DNA of 64,000 nucleotides from Luteimonas chenhongjianii (GCF_002327105.1 NZ_CP023406.1:744001-808000); one strand, 5' to 3'; numbered from the stretch's first letter, positions 42,346 to 51,773 are shown. Notes: generated by a model not told the origin, from the letters alone. Numbers and translations: made by a program.

Positions 42346-43395
42346 ATGAAAGTGCTCGGCATCGAAACCTCCTGCGACGAGACCGGCGTGGCCGTCTTCG
42401 ACACGGCCATCGGCGGGGCGGCGGGCCTGCGCGCGCATGCGGTCTACAGCCAGATCGCGCTGCACGCCGAATACGGCGGCGTGGTGCCGGAACTGGCCAG
42501 TCGCGACCACGTGCGCAAGCTGCTGCCGCTGATCCGGCAGACCCTGGCCGAGGCCGACCTGTCGACCCGCGATCTCGACGGCGTGGCCTATACCGCGGGG
42601 CCCGGCCTGGTCGGCGCCTTGCTGGTCGGCGCCGGCGTCGCCCGGTCGCTGGCTTGGGCGCTGGACGTGCCGGCGATCGGGGTCCACCACATGGAAGGGC
42701 ACCTGCTGGCGCCACTGATGGAAGATGCGGATCCGTTGCTGGGCCCGCCGCAACCGCCATTCGTCGCGCTGCTGGTCTCGGGTGGCCATACCCAGCTGGT
42801 CGCGGTCGACGCGATCGGCGTCTACCGTCTGCTCGGCGAGACTCTGGACGATGCCGCCGGCGAAGCCTTCGACAAGACCGCCAAGCTGATGGGCCTGCCG
42901 TATCCCGGTGGCCCGCAACTCGCGGCGCTGGCCGAGCACGGCACGCCGGGCGCGTTCCGCTTCCCGCGACCGATGACCACCCGGCCGGGCCTGGACTTCA
43001 GCTTCAGCGGGCTCAAGACCCAGGTGCTGCTGGCCTGGCAGGGCAGCGACCAGTCCGAGGCGACCCGGGCCGACATCGCCCGCGGGTTCGAGGACGCAGT
43101 GGTCGACACGCTGGCGATCAAGTGCGCGCGCGCGCTGGACGCGACCGGCTGCAACACCCTGGTCGTCGCCGGCGGCGTCGGCGCCAACACCCGCCTGCGC
43201 GCGAAGCTGCAGGCCGATGCGCAGCGGCGCGGGGGCCGCGTGTGTTTCCCGCGTCCGGCGCTGTGCACCGACAACGGCGCGATGATCGCGTTCGCCGGTG
43301 CGCTGCGTCTCGAGGCGGGCCAGTCCAGCGATGCCGCAGTTCACGTGACCCCGCGCTGGGACATGGCGACGCTGCCGCCGCTTGCCGCAGCCTGA
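42346..43395 (+). CDS. tsaD: tRNA N6-threonylcarbamoyladenosine synthase subunit TsaD
   Basis: Transfers the threonylcarbamoyl group to A37 of ANN-reading tRNAs, working with TsaB and TsaE. 349 aa. Family motifs: [50 protein letters not shown], the metal-binding [27 protein letters not shown] and [12 protein letters not shown]. The ATG at 42346 fits the conserved start. It is divergent from rpsU, the common arrangement in gammaproteobacteria; folB follows after 64 bases. Confidence 0.96.
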   Translation: MKVLGIETSCDETGVAVFDTAIGGAAGLRAHAVYSQIALHAEYGGVVPELASRDHVRKLLPLIRQTLAEADLSTRDLDGVAYTAGPGLVGALLVGAGVARSLAWALDVPAIGVHHMEGHLLAPLMEDADPLLGPPQPPFVALLVSGGHTQLVAVDAIGVYRLLGETLDDAAGEAFDKTAKLMGLPYPGGPQLAALAEHGTPGAFRFPRPMTTRPGLDFSFSGLKTQVLLAWQGSDQSEATRADIARGFEDAVVDTLAIKCARALDATGCNTLVVAGGVGANTRLRAKLQADAQRRGGRVCFPRPALCTDNGAMIAFAGALRLEAGQSSDAAVHVTPRWDMATLPPLAAA

Positions 43396-43459
43396 GCGCG
43401 GCGGCGTCGCGTCGCTGCCGCTAAGCTGCGGGCTTTCCGCTACGCGCATCCGGCCCCCA

Positions 43460-43816
43460 ATGGACCACGTCTTCATCGAAGGCCTCGAGATCGAGGCCCT
43501 GATCGGCATCTACGACTGGGAGCGGCGCATCCGCCAGCCGCTGGTGTTCGACATCGAGATGGCGTTCGACAACCGCATTCCGGCGGCGAGCGACGACATC
43601 GCCGACACGCTGAACTACAAGGCGGTCAGCAAGCGCCTGATCGAGTACGTGTCGGCGTCGGAATTCGGCCTGGTCGAAACGCTGGCCGAGCGCTGCGCGG
43701 CAATCGTGATCGAAGAGTTCAATGTCGCTTCGGTACGATTGAAGCTCAGCAAGCCGGGCGCCGTGCGTGGAGCACGCGCCGTCGGCGTCCAGATCCAACG
43801 CACGCGCAGTACCTGA
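43460..43816 (+). CDS. folB: dihydroneopterin aldolase
   Basis: Cleaves 7,8-dihydroneopterin in folate synthesis. 118 aa. FIEGLEIEALIGIYDWERRI carries the substrate-binding residues, NYKAVSKRLIEYV is the conserved helix, FGLVETLAERCA has the active-site Glu, and KLSKPGAVRGARAVGVQI includes the catalytic lysine. The start at 43460 is the only one that preserves the N-terminal strand. Its neighbours include folK 1.4 kb downstream. Confidence 0.94.
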   Translation: MDHVFIEGLEIEALIGIYDWERRIRQPLVFDIEMAFDNRIPAASDDIADTLNYKAVSKRLIEYVSASEFGLVETLAERCAAIVIEEFNVASVRLKLSKPGAVRGARAVGVQIQRTRST

Positions 43817-43859
43817 TCGTGGCCCCCGGCGCGGCGGTCCGCGCAGGAGAACATCCCCG

Positions 43860-45176
43860 ATGCAGCTCTACCTCGACCGGCTACACGACGCGCTGGCACC
43901 TTATCCCTGGGCCTATACCATCACGGTGTTGTCCGCCGTGCTCCTGGTCGCGTGGCTGGCCAACTTCCTGACCAAGCGCGTGCTGCTGCGCGGGCTGCGC
44001 CAGTTGCTTTCGAAATCGCCGTTCGGTGGCGCCCAGCACGACCACGGCGTGCGGCTGGAGGTGATTCCGCGGCTGGCCAACGTGGTGCCGGCGCTGGTGA
44101 TCTCGGCAGGTGTCTCGCTGGTCCCCGACCTTCCGCCACAACTGGTGCGGATCATCGAGAACCTGTGCCAGGTGTTCATCGTGGTGACGATCGCTGTGGC
44201 GGTGGCGAAGGCGCTCGACGCGATCAACCGTCATTACGAGCAGCGCCCGCAGGCACGCAACAAGCCGATCAAGGGCTACCTGCAGGTGGCGAAGATCGTG
44301 ATGTTCGCGCTGGTCGCGATCTCCGCCGTGGCGACGATGATCGGCGCCCAGTTCCTGCACATCGTCACCGGCCTGGGCGCGATGACCGCGGTGCTGATGC
44401 TGATCTTCCAGGACACCATCCTGTCCCTGGTCGCCAGCGTGCAGATCAGCAATGACGGCCGCGTGCGGGTGGGGGACTGGATCGAGATGCCGAGCGAGAA
44501 CGCCGATGGCGACGTCATCGACATCGCCCTGCACACGATCACCGTGCAGAACTGGGACCGCACGGTCACCACGGTGCCGACCAAGAAGCTGCTCAGCGAT
44601 TCCTTCAAGAACTGGCGCTTCATGTCCGAAGGCGGCGGTCGGCGGATCAAGCGGGCGCTGCAGCTCGACCAGCGCAGCGTACGATTCCTCGAGCCCGACG
44701 AAATCGAGCGTTTCCGTCGTTTCATCGTGCTCGACGAGTATCTCGACCGCAAGGAACGGGAGCTGCGCGAATGGAATGCCGCGCTCGCCGCACGTGGCGC
44801 CGAGCCGGTGAACCATCGCCGGGTCACCAACCTGGGGACGTTCCGCGCCTACGTCCAGCACTATCTGCGCGGCCGCCACGACATCAACCAGGACCTGACG
44901 CTGCTGGTGCGACAGCTCCAGCCCACCGAAAGCGGCCTGCCGCTGGAGATCTACGCCTTCACCCGCGACACCAGCTGGGGTGTCTACGAAGGGATCCAGT
45001 CGGATATCTTCGACCACCTGCTGGCGATCCTTCCGGAGTTCGACCTGCGCGTGTTCCAGGCGCACAGCGATGCGCCGGTGGAGGTCAGGTTGCGGCCCCT
45101 GCCGGACGACACGGGCGCTGCGCCCGTCGCGCCGCACGCAGCGCCGCCGCTGCCGGCGCCGCCCGACGACGACTGA
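43860..45176 (+). CDS. mechanosensitive channel, YbdG type
   Basis: A 438-aa MscS-superfamily channel protecting against hypo-osmotic stress. Five or so N-terminal TM helices, a pore-lining helix near LHIVTGLGAMTAVLMLIFQDTILSLVAS, then the cytoplasmic beta domain with DWIEMPSENADGDVIDI and TVQNWDRTVTTVPTKKL, nearly identical to YbdG proteins. The C-terminal third contains GRHDINQDLTLLVRQL and a low-complexity Ala/Pro tail. AGGAGA precedes the ATG by nine bases. No folate role; it just sits between folB and folK. Confidence 0.92.
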   Translation: MQLYLDRLHDALAPYPWAYTITVLSAVLLVAWLANFLTKRVLLRGLRQLLSKSPFGGAQHDHGVRLEVIPRLANVVPALVISAGVSLVPDLPPQLVRIIENLCQVFIVVTIAVAVAKALDAINRHYEQRPQARNKPIKGYLQVAKIVMFALVAISAVATMIGAQFLHIVTGLGAMTAVLMLIFQDTILSLVASVQISNDGRVRVGDWIEMPSENADGDVIDIALHTITVQNWDRTVTTVPTKKLLSDSFKNWRFMSEGGGRRIKRALQLDQRSVRFLEPDEIERFRRFIVLDEYLDRKERELREWNAALAARGAEPVNHRRVTNLGTFRAYVQHYLRGRHDINQDLTLLVRQLQPTESGLPLEIYAFTRDTSWGVYEGIQSDIFDHLLAILPEFDLRVFQAHSDAPVEVRLRPLPDDTGAAPVAPHAAPPLPAPPDDD

Positions 45177-45238
45177 GTGCCCCCCCTCGCCGCGGGCGGG
45201 AAGCTTCGGCGATCATGGCGTCCCCACCGGAGCGCGCC

Positions 45239-45727
45239 ATGTCCATCGCCCTGCTCAGTCTCGGCAGCAACGTCGATCCCGAGATCCACCTGAGCGCTGC
45301 CATCCGCGCCTTGCGCGCGCGCTTCGACGGGCTCGTGGCGTCGGCGGTGTACCGCTTTCCGGCCGTCGGCTACGCCGGGCCGGACTTCCTCAATGCCGCC
45401 GCGGTCGTGCACACGGATCTCGCGGCGGCGGCCCTCAACGAGTGGCTGCACGCGCTCGAGGATGCCCAGGGCCGCGACCGCAGCGGCCCGCGCTACAGCG
45501 ACCGCACGCTCGACATCGACATCGTGCTCTACGACGACGCGGTGCTCGAGGGCCCGGGCCATCTGCACATCCCCCGCGACGAACTGCGCCACGCCTTCGT
45601 GCTGCGGCCGGCGGCCGAGATCGCCCCCGACTGGCGGCATCCGGTGTCGGGGCAGACCCTGGCACGGCTGTGGGACGCGCATCCCGATCGGCACGTGGAC
45701 TTCCACCGGGTCGCCTTGCCGGACTGA
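45239..45727 (+). CDS. folK: HPPK (6-hydroxymethyl-dihydropterin pyrophosphokinase)
   Basis: Activates the pterin ring for dihydropteroate synthase. 162 aa: ALLSLGSNVDPEIHL at the start, VYRFPAVGYAGPDFLNAA, the catalytic RSGPRYSDRTLDIDIVLYDD with two Asp magnesium ligands, and HIPRDELRHAFVLRPAAEI. The ATG at 45239 has GGAG seven bases upstream; an ATG eight codons earlier is less likely. No dihydropteroate synthase gene is in the window. Confidence 0.95.
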   Translation: MSIALLSLGSNVDPEIHLSAAIRALRARFDGLVASAVYRFPAVGYAGPDFLNAAAVVHTDLAAAALNEWLHALEDAQGRDRSGPRYSDRTLDIDIVLYDDAVLEGPGHLHIPRDELRHAFVLRPAAEIAPDWRHPVSGQTLARLWDAHPDRHVDFHRVALPD

Positions 45728-45737
45728 AGCGGGCATC

Positions 45738-45816
45738 GGATCCGGAGCCTGTCGCATCAGCTCTATTCCCACGTCCTGGACCGGGGTCTGTCACATCGGG
45801 TCTATTCCCACGTCCG
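45738..45816. repeat. two tandem ~40-base repeat units
   Basis: 45738-45777 and 45778-45816 share GGA(T)CCGG.G.CTGTC.CATC followed by TCTATTCCCACGTCC. About 85% identical, in the spacer downstream of folK. Looks like part of a dispersed repeat family. Confidence 0.75.
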
Positions 45817-45890
45817 GGAGATGACTTCCATCCATTGCCGGCCCGCCGGGGTGGACGGGAGAATGCAGGCAACCACGGGGGAGTGCGGAC

Positions 45891-46724
45891 ATGTTCGACA
45901 GGCTGTCGCGGAGCTGGGACCTGGTGAAGGCGAGCGCAGGCGTGCTGCGCTCGGACAAGGAGCTGATGCTGTTTCCGGTGCTGTCCGGGCTGGCAACGCT
46001 CGGCGTCCTGGCGACGTTCGCGTTGCCACTGTTCGCGCTGCGCATCTTCGAGCACGGCATCGGCCTCGCCTGGCTGCCCGTCGCCTTCGTCTTCTATTTC
46101 TGCCAGTACAGCGTGATCGTGTTCTTCAATGCGGCGCTGGTGGGCGCGGCGTTGATCCGCCTCGAAGGCGGCAACCCGACGCTGTCGGACGGATTCGCCG
46201 CGGCCAGGCGCCGGCTGCCGGCGATCCTCGGCTACGCGGCGATCGCTGCGACGGTGGGTGTGCTGCTGCAGGCGATGAAGCGCAACGAGACCAACTTCCT
46301 CGTGCGCCTGCTCGGCAGCGGCCTGGGCGTGGCATGGACGCTGGCGACTTTCCTGGTGGTGCCGGTGCTGGTGAGCCGCGACATCGGCGCGATCGACGCG
46401 CTCAAGGACAGCGTCGCGCTGCTCAAGCGCACCTGGGGCGAGAACGCGATCGGCAGCGTTGGCATCGGCGCGGCGTTCGGGCTGCTGATCGGACTGGGCG
46501 CGGTGACCGGCGTGGCGCTGAGCTATCTGGCCTTCATGGGCTCGGCGGCGCTCGGCATCGCGGTAGCCGTGCTGTGCGCGATCGGCCTGATGCTGGTGGC
46601 CGTCTACCAGACGGCGCTGACCGGCATCTATTCGGCGGCGCTGTACCGCTATGCGGTCAGCCACGAAGTGCCGCCTGGATTCTCCGGTGCGCAGCTCGCG
46701 CAGGCGTTCGAACCCAGGCGCTGA
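45891..46724 (+). CDS. DUF6159-like multi-pass membrane protein
   Basis: A 277-aa integral membrane protein with about six TM segments. Family-type segments: MFDRLSRSWDLVKASAGVL, SDKELMLFPVLSGLATLGV, ALIRLEGGNPTLSDGFAAAR, SRDIGAIDALKDSVALLKRTWGEN and the end TALTGIYSAALYRYAV. The arrangement is like DUF6159 or glycerophosphodiesterase membrane-domain relatives. Its function is unknown. GGGGGAG lies before the ATG. Confidence 0.8.
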   Translation: MFDRLSRSWDLVKASAGVLRSDKELMLFPVLSGLATLGVLATFALPLFALRIFEHGIGLAWLPVAFVFYFCQYSVIVFFNAALVGAALIRLEGGNPTLSDGFAAARRRLPAILGYAAIAATVGVLLQAMKRNETNFLVRLLGSGLGVAWTLATFLVVPVLVSRDIGAIDALKDSVALLKRTWGENAIGSVGIGAAFGLLIGLGAVTGVALSYLAFMGSAALGIAVAVLCAIGLMLVAVYQTALTGIYSAALYRYAVSHEVPPGFSGAQLAQAFEPRR

Positions 46725-46793
46725 GCAGCGCCGGCGCACCCTGATGCGAGGCGCCTGCGCAGCATTTGTGCCCAAGGCTCGCAGCAGCTGTAG

Positions 46794-47525
46794 CTAGATC
46801 GAGCGGCCGCCGTCGAGCCGCAGCACTTCGCCGGTCATGAATCCGCCGCGCAGCAGCCAGGCGACCGCATCGGCGATTTCCCCGGACGTGCCAAGCCTGG
46901 CCAGCGGGGTGGCCTGGAGGATGTGCGCCTGCCGCGTCGCATCCGCGCCGTCCTCCGGCCACAGGATCGCGCCAGGCGACACCGCATTGACGCGGACCTC
47001 CGGTGCCAGCGCGACCGCCAGGCCCCGGGTCAGCCCGAGCAGCGCGGCCTTCGATGCCGCATACGCGACCAGATCCGCGCGCGGGCGTTCGGCGTACAGG
47101 TCGCCGATGTTGACGATCGCGCCGCGGCTGGCGCGCAGATGCGGCGCCGCGGCCTGCGCGAGCAGGAACGGCGCGCGTGCGTTGGTCGCCATCAATGCGT
47201 CGAATGCAGCGGCATCGGTGTCGGCGAACGCGGTCGGTGCGAACGCGGCGGCGTTGTTGACCAGGGCGTCGAGCCGGCCGAACCGTGCGACGGTGCCGGC
47301 GACGAGCCCCGGCAGTACACCCGGATCGGCCAGGTCGCCCTCCAGCACCAGAGTGCTGCCTGTCCGCTGCGCCTCGAGCGCCGTGGCCAGCGCATCGGCA
47401 TCGCCGCGCGAGTGGTGGCAGTGCAGCGCCACCGCGTAACCGTCCGCGTGCAGGCGACGCGCGATGGCCGCGCCGATACGACGGGCGGCGCCGGTGACCA
47501 GGACGACGGGGCTGGATGCAGGCAT
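46794..47525 (-). CDS. pteridine reductase (FolM-like SDR)
   Basis: A 243-aa short-chain dehydrogenase. The cofactor loop is TGAARRIGAAIARRL (TGxxxRxG) with LHCHHSRGDA after it, a pattern typical of pteridine reductases rather than ordinary SDRs. Active site: NNAAAF, the Asp/Tyr/Lys group in VNIGDLYAERPRADLVAYAASKAA. It likely reduces dihydropterins or dihydrofolate with NADPH. It is convergent with the DUF6159 gene and close to folB and folK, which supports a pterin role. The start is at 47525; upstream sequence is Arg/Gly-rich and non-coding. Confidence 0.88.
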   Translation of the reverse strand: MPASSPVVLVTGAARRIGAAIARRLHADGYAVALHCHHSRGDADALATALEAQRTGSTLVLEGDLADPGVLPGLVAGTVARFGRLDALVNNAAAFAPTAFADTDAAAFDALMATNARAPFLLAQAAAPHLRASRGAIVNIGDLYAERPRADLVAYAASKAALLGLTRGLAVALAPEVRVNAVSPGAILWPEDGADATRQAHILQATPLARLGTSGEIADAVAWLLRGGFMTGEVLRLDGGRSI

Positions 47526-47812
47526 GCCGATCAGGAATGTGGCGCGGGTGGCCACCTTACGCCACCCGCCGTTCATCGTGCTGTCCGCCGGCCGGCCCGG
47601 CCGCCCGGGCTGCGGTCACGATGTCCGCGGATGTCCCGTCCTTGTGCTGCCCCGAGCCCGGCTCGCCGTCCGATGCCCGGCGCAACCGGCGAGGCGCCCT
47701 GCGATGGGCATCTTCCGCAAGCACGTGCCTGGAACTGTCGGCGCGGTCTGACAGCGGCCGTTGCGGCGCCTCGCGTATCCTGAAGCCCGTACGTTTGGTC
47801 GAGAGTTTTGCG

Positions 47813-48997
47813 ATGTCCGCTTCTGTCCAGGGTCCGTCCGAAGACGCGCTCGCGCACAGTGCACGGCTGCGCGCACTGATCCATGCGCAGATCGCCGAGG
47901 CGGGCGGCGCGATTCCGTTCTGGAAATTCATGGAGCTGGCGCTCTACGCGCCCGGGCTGGGGTATTACAGCGCCGGCGCGGCGAAGTTCGGCGCGGCGGG
48001 CGATTTCGTCACCGCGCCCGAACTGGGCGCGCTGTTCGCCGAATGCATCGCCGAGGCCTTTGCGCCGGTGCTGCGCGAGATCGGCAGCGATGCGCAATTC
48101 CTCGAGATCGGGGGCGGCAGCGGTGCGTTCGCCGGCGATGCGCTGAGCCATCTCGCGGCCCTCGATGCGACGCCTGCGCGCTACGCGATCCTCGAGCCCA
48201 GCGCCGACCTGCGCGAGCGGCAGCGCGCCCACCTGCAGCAGCGCCTGCCGGCGGCGCTGTTCGCCCGCGTCGAATGGCTCGACGGCCCCATGCCCGGCGA
48301 CTGGCAGGGCGCGCTGTTCGCCAACGAGGTCGTCGATGCGCTGCCGACGCCGCGCTTCGTCATCGGCGAGGGCGAGGTCTACGAGGAATACGTGACCCGC
48401 GACGGCGACGGCTTCGGCCGGACCCTGCACCCGGCCGATGCGCTGCTGGGCGCGGCCGTACGTCATGTCGAGCGCCAGCGCGGCGCCCCGCTGCCCGACG
48501 GTTACCGCTCCGAACTTCTGCCGCAGCTGCCGTACTGGGTGCAGGCCGTCGCCGGCGGCCTGACCCGCGGCGCGATGCTGTTCGTCGATTACGGCTATGC
48601 ACGCCGCGAGTTCTACCGTGACGACCGCGACGCCGGCACGCTGCGCGCATTCCACCGCCACCAGGTCTCGGGCGATGTGTTCGCGCTGCCGGGCCTGCAG
48701 GATCTCACCGCATCGGTCGACTTCACCGCGCTGGCCGAGGCCGGCACCCACGCGGGGTTCGACTTTGCCGGCTACTGCAACCAGACCTCGCTGCTGCTCG
48801 GCAACCGGCTCGAACAACGCCTGGCCGCGCACGAGGCCTTGGCCGCCGACGAGGCCGCCCGCTATGCGCTGCGCCAGCAGGCCAAGCGGCTCACCCTGCC
48901 GGGCGAGATGGGCGAGGCTTTCCAGGCGATCGGCTTCGCGAAGGACGTGGAGTTCGACCACGCCTTCCTGATCGGCGACATGAGTCACCGGCTGTGA
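47813..48997 (+). CDS. MidA/NDUFAF7-type SAM-dependent methyltransferase
   Basis: A 394-aa methyltransferase of the family that includes mitochondrial NDUFAF7, which methylates a complex I subunit arginine. Family features: GAIPFWKFMELALYAPGLGYY, SAGAAKFGAAGDFVTAPELG, the SAM site FLEIGGGSGAFAGD, LFANEVVDALPTPRF and MLFVDYGYARREFY. Bacterial members are poorly studied; protein arginine methylation is possible. The VanZ-like gene follows ten bases later. Confidence 0.88.
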   Translation: MSASVQGPSEDALAHSARLRALIHAQIAEAGGAIPFWKFMELALYAPGLGYYSAGAAKFGAAGDFVTAPELGALFAECIAEAFAPVLREIGSDAQFLEIGGGSGAFAGDALSHLAALDATPARYAILEPSADLRERQRAHLQQRLPAALFARVEWLDGPMPGDWQGALFANEVVDALPTPRFVIGEGEVYEEYVTRDGDGFGRTLHPADALLGAAVRHVERQRGAPLPDGYRSELLPQLPYWVQAVAGGLTRGAMLFVDYGYARREFYRDDRDAGTLRAFHRHQVSGDVFALPGLQDLTASVDFTALAEAGTHAGFDFAGYCNQTSLLLGNRLEQRLAAHEALAADEAARYALRQQAKRLTLPGEMGEAFQAIGFAKDVEFDHAFLIGDMSHRL

Positions 48998-49007
48998 GCA
49001 GGCCCGC

Positions 49008-49433
49008 GTGAGCCGACGTCCGCGTCTGGGCCGGTCGTTCAAGCCGCTGCGGCGGCCGGCGTTGTGGGGCGGGCTGTGGATCGCCGCGATCGCCGTTGTC
49101 GTGGTGCTGTCGCTGGCGCCGTCGGTGCCGATGCCGGATGTGCGGAGCGGCGACAAACTCGGCCATTTCCTTGCCTACTTCACGCTCGCCGCGGCCGCGG
49201 TGCAGCTCTACGCACGCTGGCCTGCGCTGCTCGGCGCCGGCATCGGCCTGGTGCTGCTGGGCATCGGTCTTGAATATGCGCAGGGCGCGTTGACCGACAC
49301 GCGGATGCAGGATCCCGCTGATGCCTTCGCCAACACGCTGGGGGTGATCGTCGGCCTGTCCACGCGGCTGACGCTGTTCCGTGACGCGCTGCTGCGGTGG
49401 GACACCCGCGGACTCGGCGGGCGCGGACGCTGA
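49008..49433 (+). CDS. VanZ-like membrane protein
   Basis: A 141-aa protein with about four TM helices and a VanZ-like pattern: SLAPSVPMPDVRSGDKLGHFLAYFTLA, then LLGIGLEYAQGALTDTRMQDPADAFANTLGVIVG. Start is GTG at 49008. It is probably co-transcribed with the methyltransferase. VanZ relatives influence glycopeptide response in some bacteria; no such link is shown here. Confidence 0.82.
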   Translation: MSRRPRLGRSFKPLRRPALWGGLWIAAIAVVVVLSLAPSVPMPDVRSGDKLGHFLAYFTLAAAAVQLYARWPALLGAGIGLVLLGIGLEYAQGALTDTRMQDPADAFANTLGVIVGLSTRLTLFRDALLRWDTRGLGGRGR

Positions 49434-49484
49434 GCGTGGCCTCGATTCGCCGATAATTCCTCCCTTCCCGACCCGGCCCACCGC

Positions 49485-50516
49485 ATGTCCGCTGCCCTGC
49501 CTTCCAACGCGCCGACCGCGCCTGCCGACGACGACGCCGCCCGCGCCGCTGCGCGCTTGAGCTGGGCACGCGATGCGAGCGGCGACGCGACGCTGACGCT
49601 CGTGCGCGCCTCGATGGATGCCGGTTTCCGCAGCTACTGGCGCGGCGAGGCGCACGGCCTGTCGCGCATCGTCATGGATTCGCCACCGGAGCTGGAGGAC
49701 GTACGCCCGTGGCTGCGCATCCGCGATCTGCTGGAGATGCACGGCGTGCGCGTGCCGCACGTGCGCGCGCGCAACGTCGAATCGGGGTTCCTGCTGCTCG
49801 AGGATCTCGGTGGCGAAACCTGCCTGCAGGCGCTGGATTCGCTCGATACCGACGCACTGATGGAAGCGGCATTCGAACAGCTGCTCCGATTGCAGGCGAT
49901 CGCGCCACCGGACGATCTGCCGGCGTTCGATGCGGCCATGCTGCAGCGCGAACTCGCGCTCTTCGAAGACTGGTTCCTCGGCCGCCACCTCGGTGTCACG
50001 CTGTCGGACGCCGAGCGCGCGGATTGGGAGGCGGTGCAGGCGCATCTGGTCGCCGCGATGCTCGCGCAGCCGCAGGTGCTGGTGCATCGCGACTTCATGC
50101 TGCGCAATCTGATGCCGGTCGAAGGCGGCGTCGCGGTGCTGGATTTCCAGGATGCGGTCATCGGGCCGATCGCCTACGACGTGGCCTGCCTGCTGCGCGA
50201 TGCCTTCCACAGCTGGCCCGTCGCGCAGGCCGAAGCCTGGCTGGCGCAGTACCACGCCCGCGCGCAGGCGGCCGGGCTGCCCGTGCCGGCGCTGCCCCGG
50301 TTCGCGCACGATGCCGCCCTCACCGGTGTGCAGCGCCATCTCAAGGTGATGGGCATCTTCGCGCGCCTGCACCACCGCGACGGCAAGCCGAAGTACCTCG
50401 CCGACGCGCCGCGCTTCCTGGCCTATCTCGATGCGGTGGTGCCGCGCGACCCCGCCCTCGCGCCGCTCGGCGCGCTGCTCGACTGCCACGTGCGGCCGCA
50501 TCTGTCCGCCACCTGA
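49485..50516 (+). CDS. amgK: N-acetylmuramate/GlcNAc kinase AmgK
   Basis: A 343-aa aminoglycoside-phosphotransferase-fold kinase. The sugar-specific recycling kinase AmgK phosphorylates MurNAc at C1 in the cell-wall recycling route found in pseudomonads and xanthomonads. Visible: SFRSYWRGEAHGLSRIVMD-like region (FRSYWRG), LLEDLGGETCLQAL, the catalytic VHRDFMLRNLM and the metal DFQDAVIGPIAYD. The usual partner murU is not adjacent; a VOC gene follows. The substrate call rests on overall family likeness. Confidence 0.85.
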   Translation: MSAALPSNAPTAPADDDAARAAARLSWARDASGDATLTLVRASMDAGFRSYWRGEAHGLSRIVMDSPPELEDVRPWLRIRDLLEMHGVRVPHVRARNVESGFLLLEDLGGETCLQALDSLDTDALMEAAFEQLLRLQAIAPPDDLPAFDAAMLQRELALFEDWFLGRHLGVTLSDAERADWEAVQAHLVAAMLAQPQVLVHRDFMLRNLMPVEGGVAVLDFQDAVIGPIAYDVACLLRDAFHSWPVAQAEAWLAQYHARAQAAGLPVPALPRFAHDAALTGVQRHLKVMGIFARLHHRDGKPKYLADAPRFLAYLDAVVPRDPALAPLGALLDCHVRPHLSAT

Positions 50517-50534
50517 CGCCGAGGAGGCTTCGCC

Positions 50535-50888
50535 ATGCAGACCGTGATCCCGCAGCTGCGCATGACCGATGCCGACCGCAGTCTCGCGTTCTATGCCGCG
50601 CTCGGCTTCGCCGTCGACCGGGAACACCGCTTCGACTCCGGTATGCCGCTGTTCGCGCAGCTCACCCGCGACGGGCAGACGCTCTTCCTGACCGCCCATG
50701 CCGGCGGTTGTGCGGTCGGCGGCGCCGTGTACTTCAAGGTGGTCGACGTCGATGCCTGCGCGCGCGCATTCGCCGCTGCCGGCGTGCCGATCATGCAGGC
50801 GCCGTGGAACACGGACTGGGGCACGCGCGAGATGGTGCTCATCGACCCCGACCACAACCGGCTGCGGTTCGCGCAGCATGCAGACTGA
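50535..50888 (+). CDS. VOC family (glyoxalase/bleomycin-resistance fold) protein
   Basis: A 117-aa single VOC domain: QLRMTDADRSLAFYAALGF, FAQLTRDGQTLFLTAH and NTDWGTREMVLIDPDHNRLRF with the conserved terminal metal Glu replaced by the RLRF strand typical of binding-protein types. GAGGAGG lies before the ATG. It may be a drug-binding or small-molecule-binding protein. Function unclear. Confidence 0.85.
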   Translation: MQTVIPQLRMTDADRSLAFYAALGFAVDREHRFDSGMPLFAQLTRDGQTLFLTAHAGGCAVGGAVYFKVVDVDACARAFAAAGVPIMQAPWNTDWGTREMVLIDPDHNRLRFAQHAD

Positions 50889-50912
50889 CCACGGCCTGTC
50901 CCGGAGATTGCG

Positions 50913-51752
50913 ATGAATGACCTGTTCTCGAGCGCGCCGTCGCCGGTCCACGGCATCCGTACCGGCATCGGTGGCTGGACGTTTCCGGAGTGGCGCGACA
51001 ACTTCTACCCCAAGGGCCTGGTGCAGAAGCGCGAGCTCGAGTACGCCAGTCGCCGGCTGACCGCGATCGAGATCAACGGCACCTTCTACGGCGCGCAGAA
51101 GCCCGCGACCTATGCGAAGTGGGGCAGCGAGACGCCGCCGGGCTTCGTGTTCTCGCTCAAGGCGCCGCGCCACATCGTCGGCGCGCGTGCGCTGGCCGGT
51201 ACTGCGAAGCAGATCGCGGGTTTCGTCGAAGGCGGCATCGCCGAACTCGGCGACCATCTGGGCCCGCTGCTGTGGCAGTTCGCGCCGCAGCGGCGTTTCG
51301 ATGCCGACGATGTCGAGGCTTTCCTCGCACTGCTGCCCGACAGTGTCGATGGCCTGCCGCTGCGTCATGCAGTCGAGGTGCGGCATCCGTCGTTCCAGAG
51401 CGAAACCTGGCTGCGGCTGGCGCGCGCGCGTGGCGTGGCGACGGTGTTCACCGATTCCAGCGACTATCCGTCGTTTGCCGACATCACCGGCGACTTCATC
51501 TATGCGCGACTGATGGCCAGCCGCGAGAACAGCCCGACCGGCTACCCCGGTCTGCAGCTCGATGCCTGGGCCCAGCGCGCGTTGCAGTGGGCCAGGGGCG
51601 AGGCACCTGGCGATCTGCCCTATGCCGGCGCGCGCGACGCCGCGCCGGTCGTGCCGCGCGAGACCTTCGTGTTCTTCATCTCCGCCGCCAAGGCGCGCAA
51701 CCCCGCCGCGGCGATGGCGTTGCAGCAGCGCCTGGAAGCGGCCGCGAAGTAG
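50913..51752 (+). CDS. DUF72 domain protein (YecE-like)
   Basis: A 279-aa TIM-barrel protein of the DUF72 family: RTGIGGWTFPEWRDNFYPKG, YASRRLTAIEINGTFYGAQ, GFVFSLKAPRHIVGAR and VEVRHPSFQSETWL, FTDSSDYPSF. No enzymatic role has been established for the family. GGAG precedes the ATG. It is tightly packed after the VOC gene. Confidence 0.9.
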   Translation: MNDLFSSAPSPVHGIRTGIGGWTFPEWRDNFYPKGLVQKRELEYASRRLTAIEINGTFYGAQKPATYAKWGSETPPGFVFSLKAPRHIVGARALAGTAKQIAGFVEGGIAELGDHLGPLLWQFAPQRRFDADDVEAFLALLPDSVDGLPLRHAVEVRHPSFQSETWLRLARARGVATVFTDSSDYPSFADITGDFIYARLMASRENSPTGYPGLQLDAWAQRALQWARGEAPGDLPYAGARDAAPVVPRETFVFFISAAKARNPAAAMALQQRLEAAAK

Positions 51753-51773
51753 GGGGACGCGCGCGTTCGCGGC

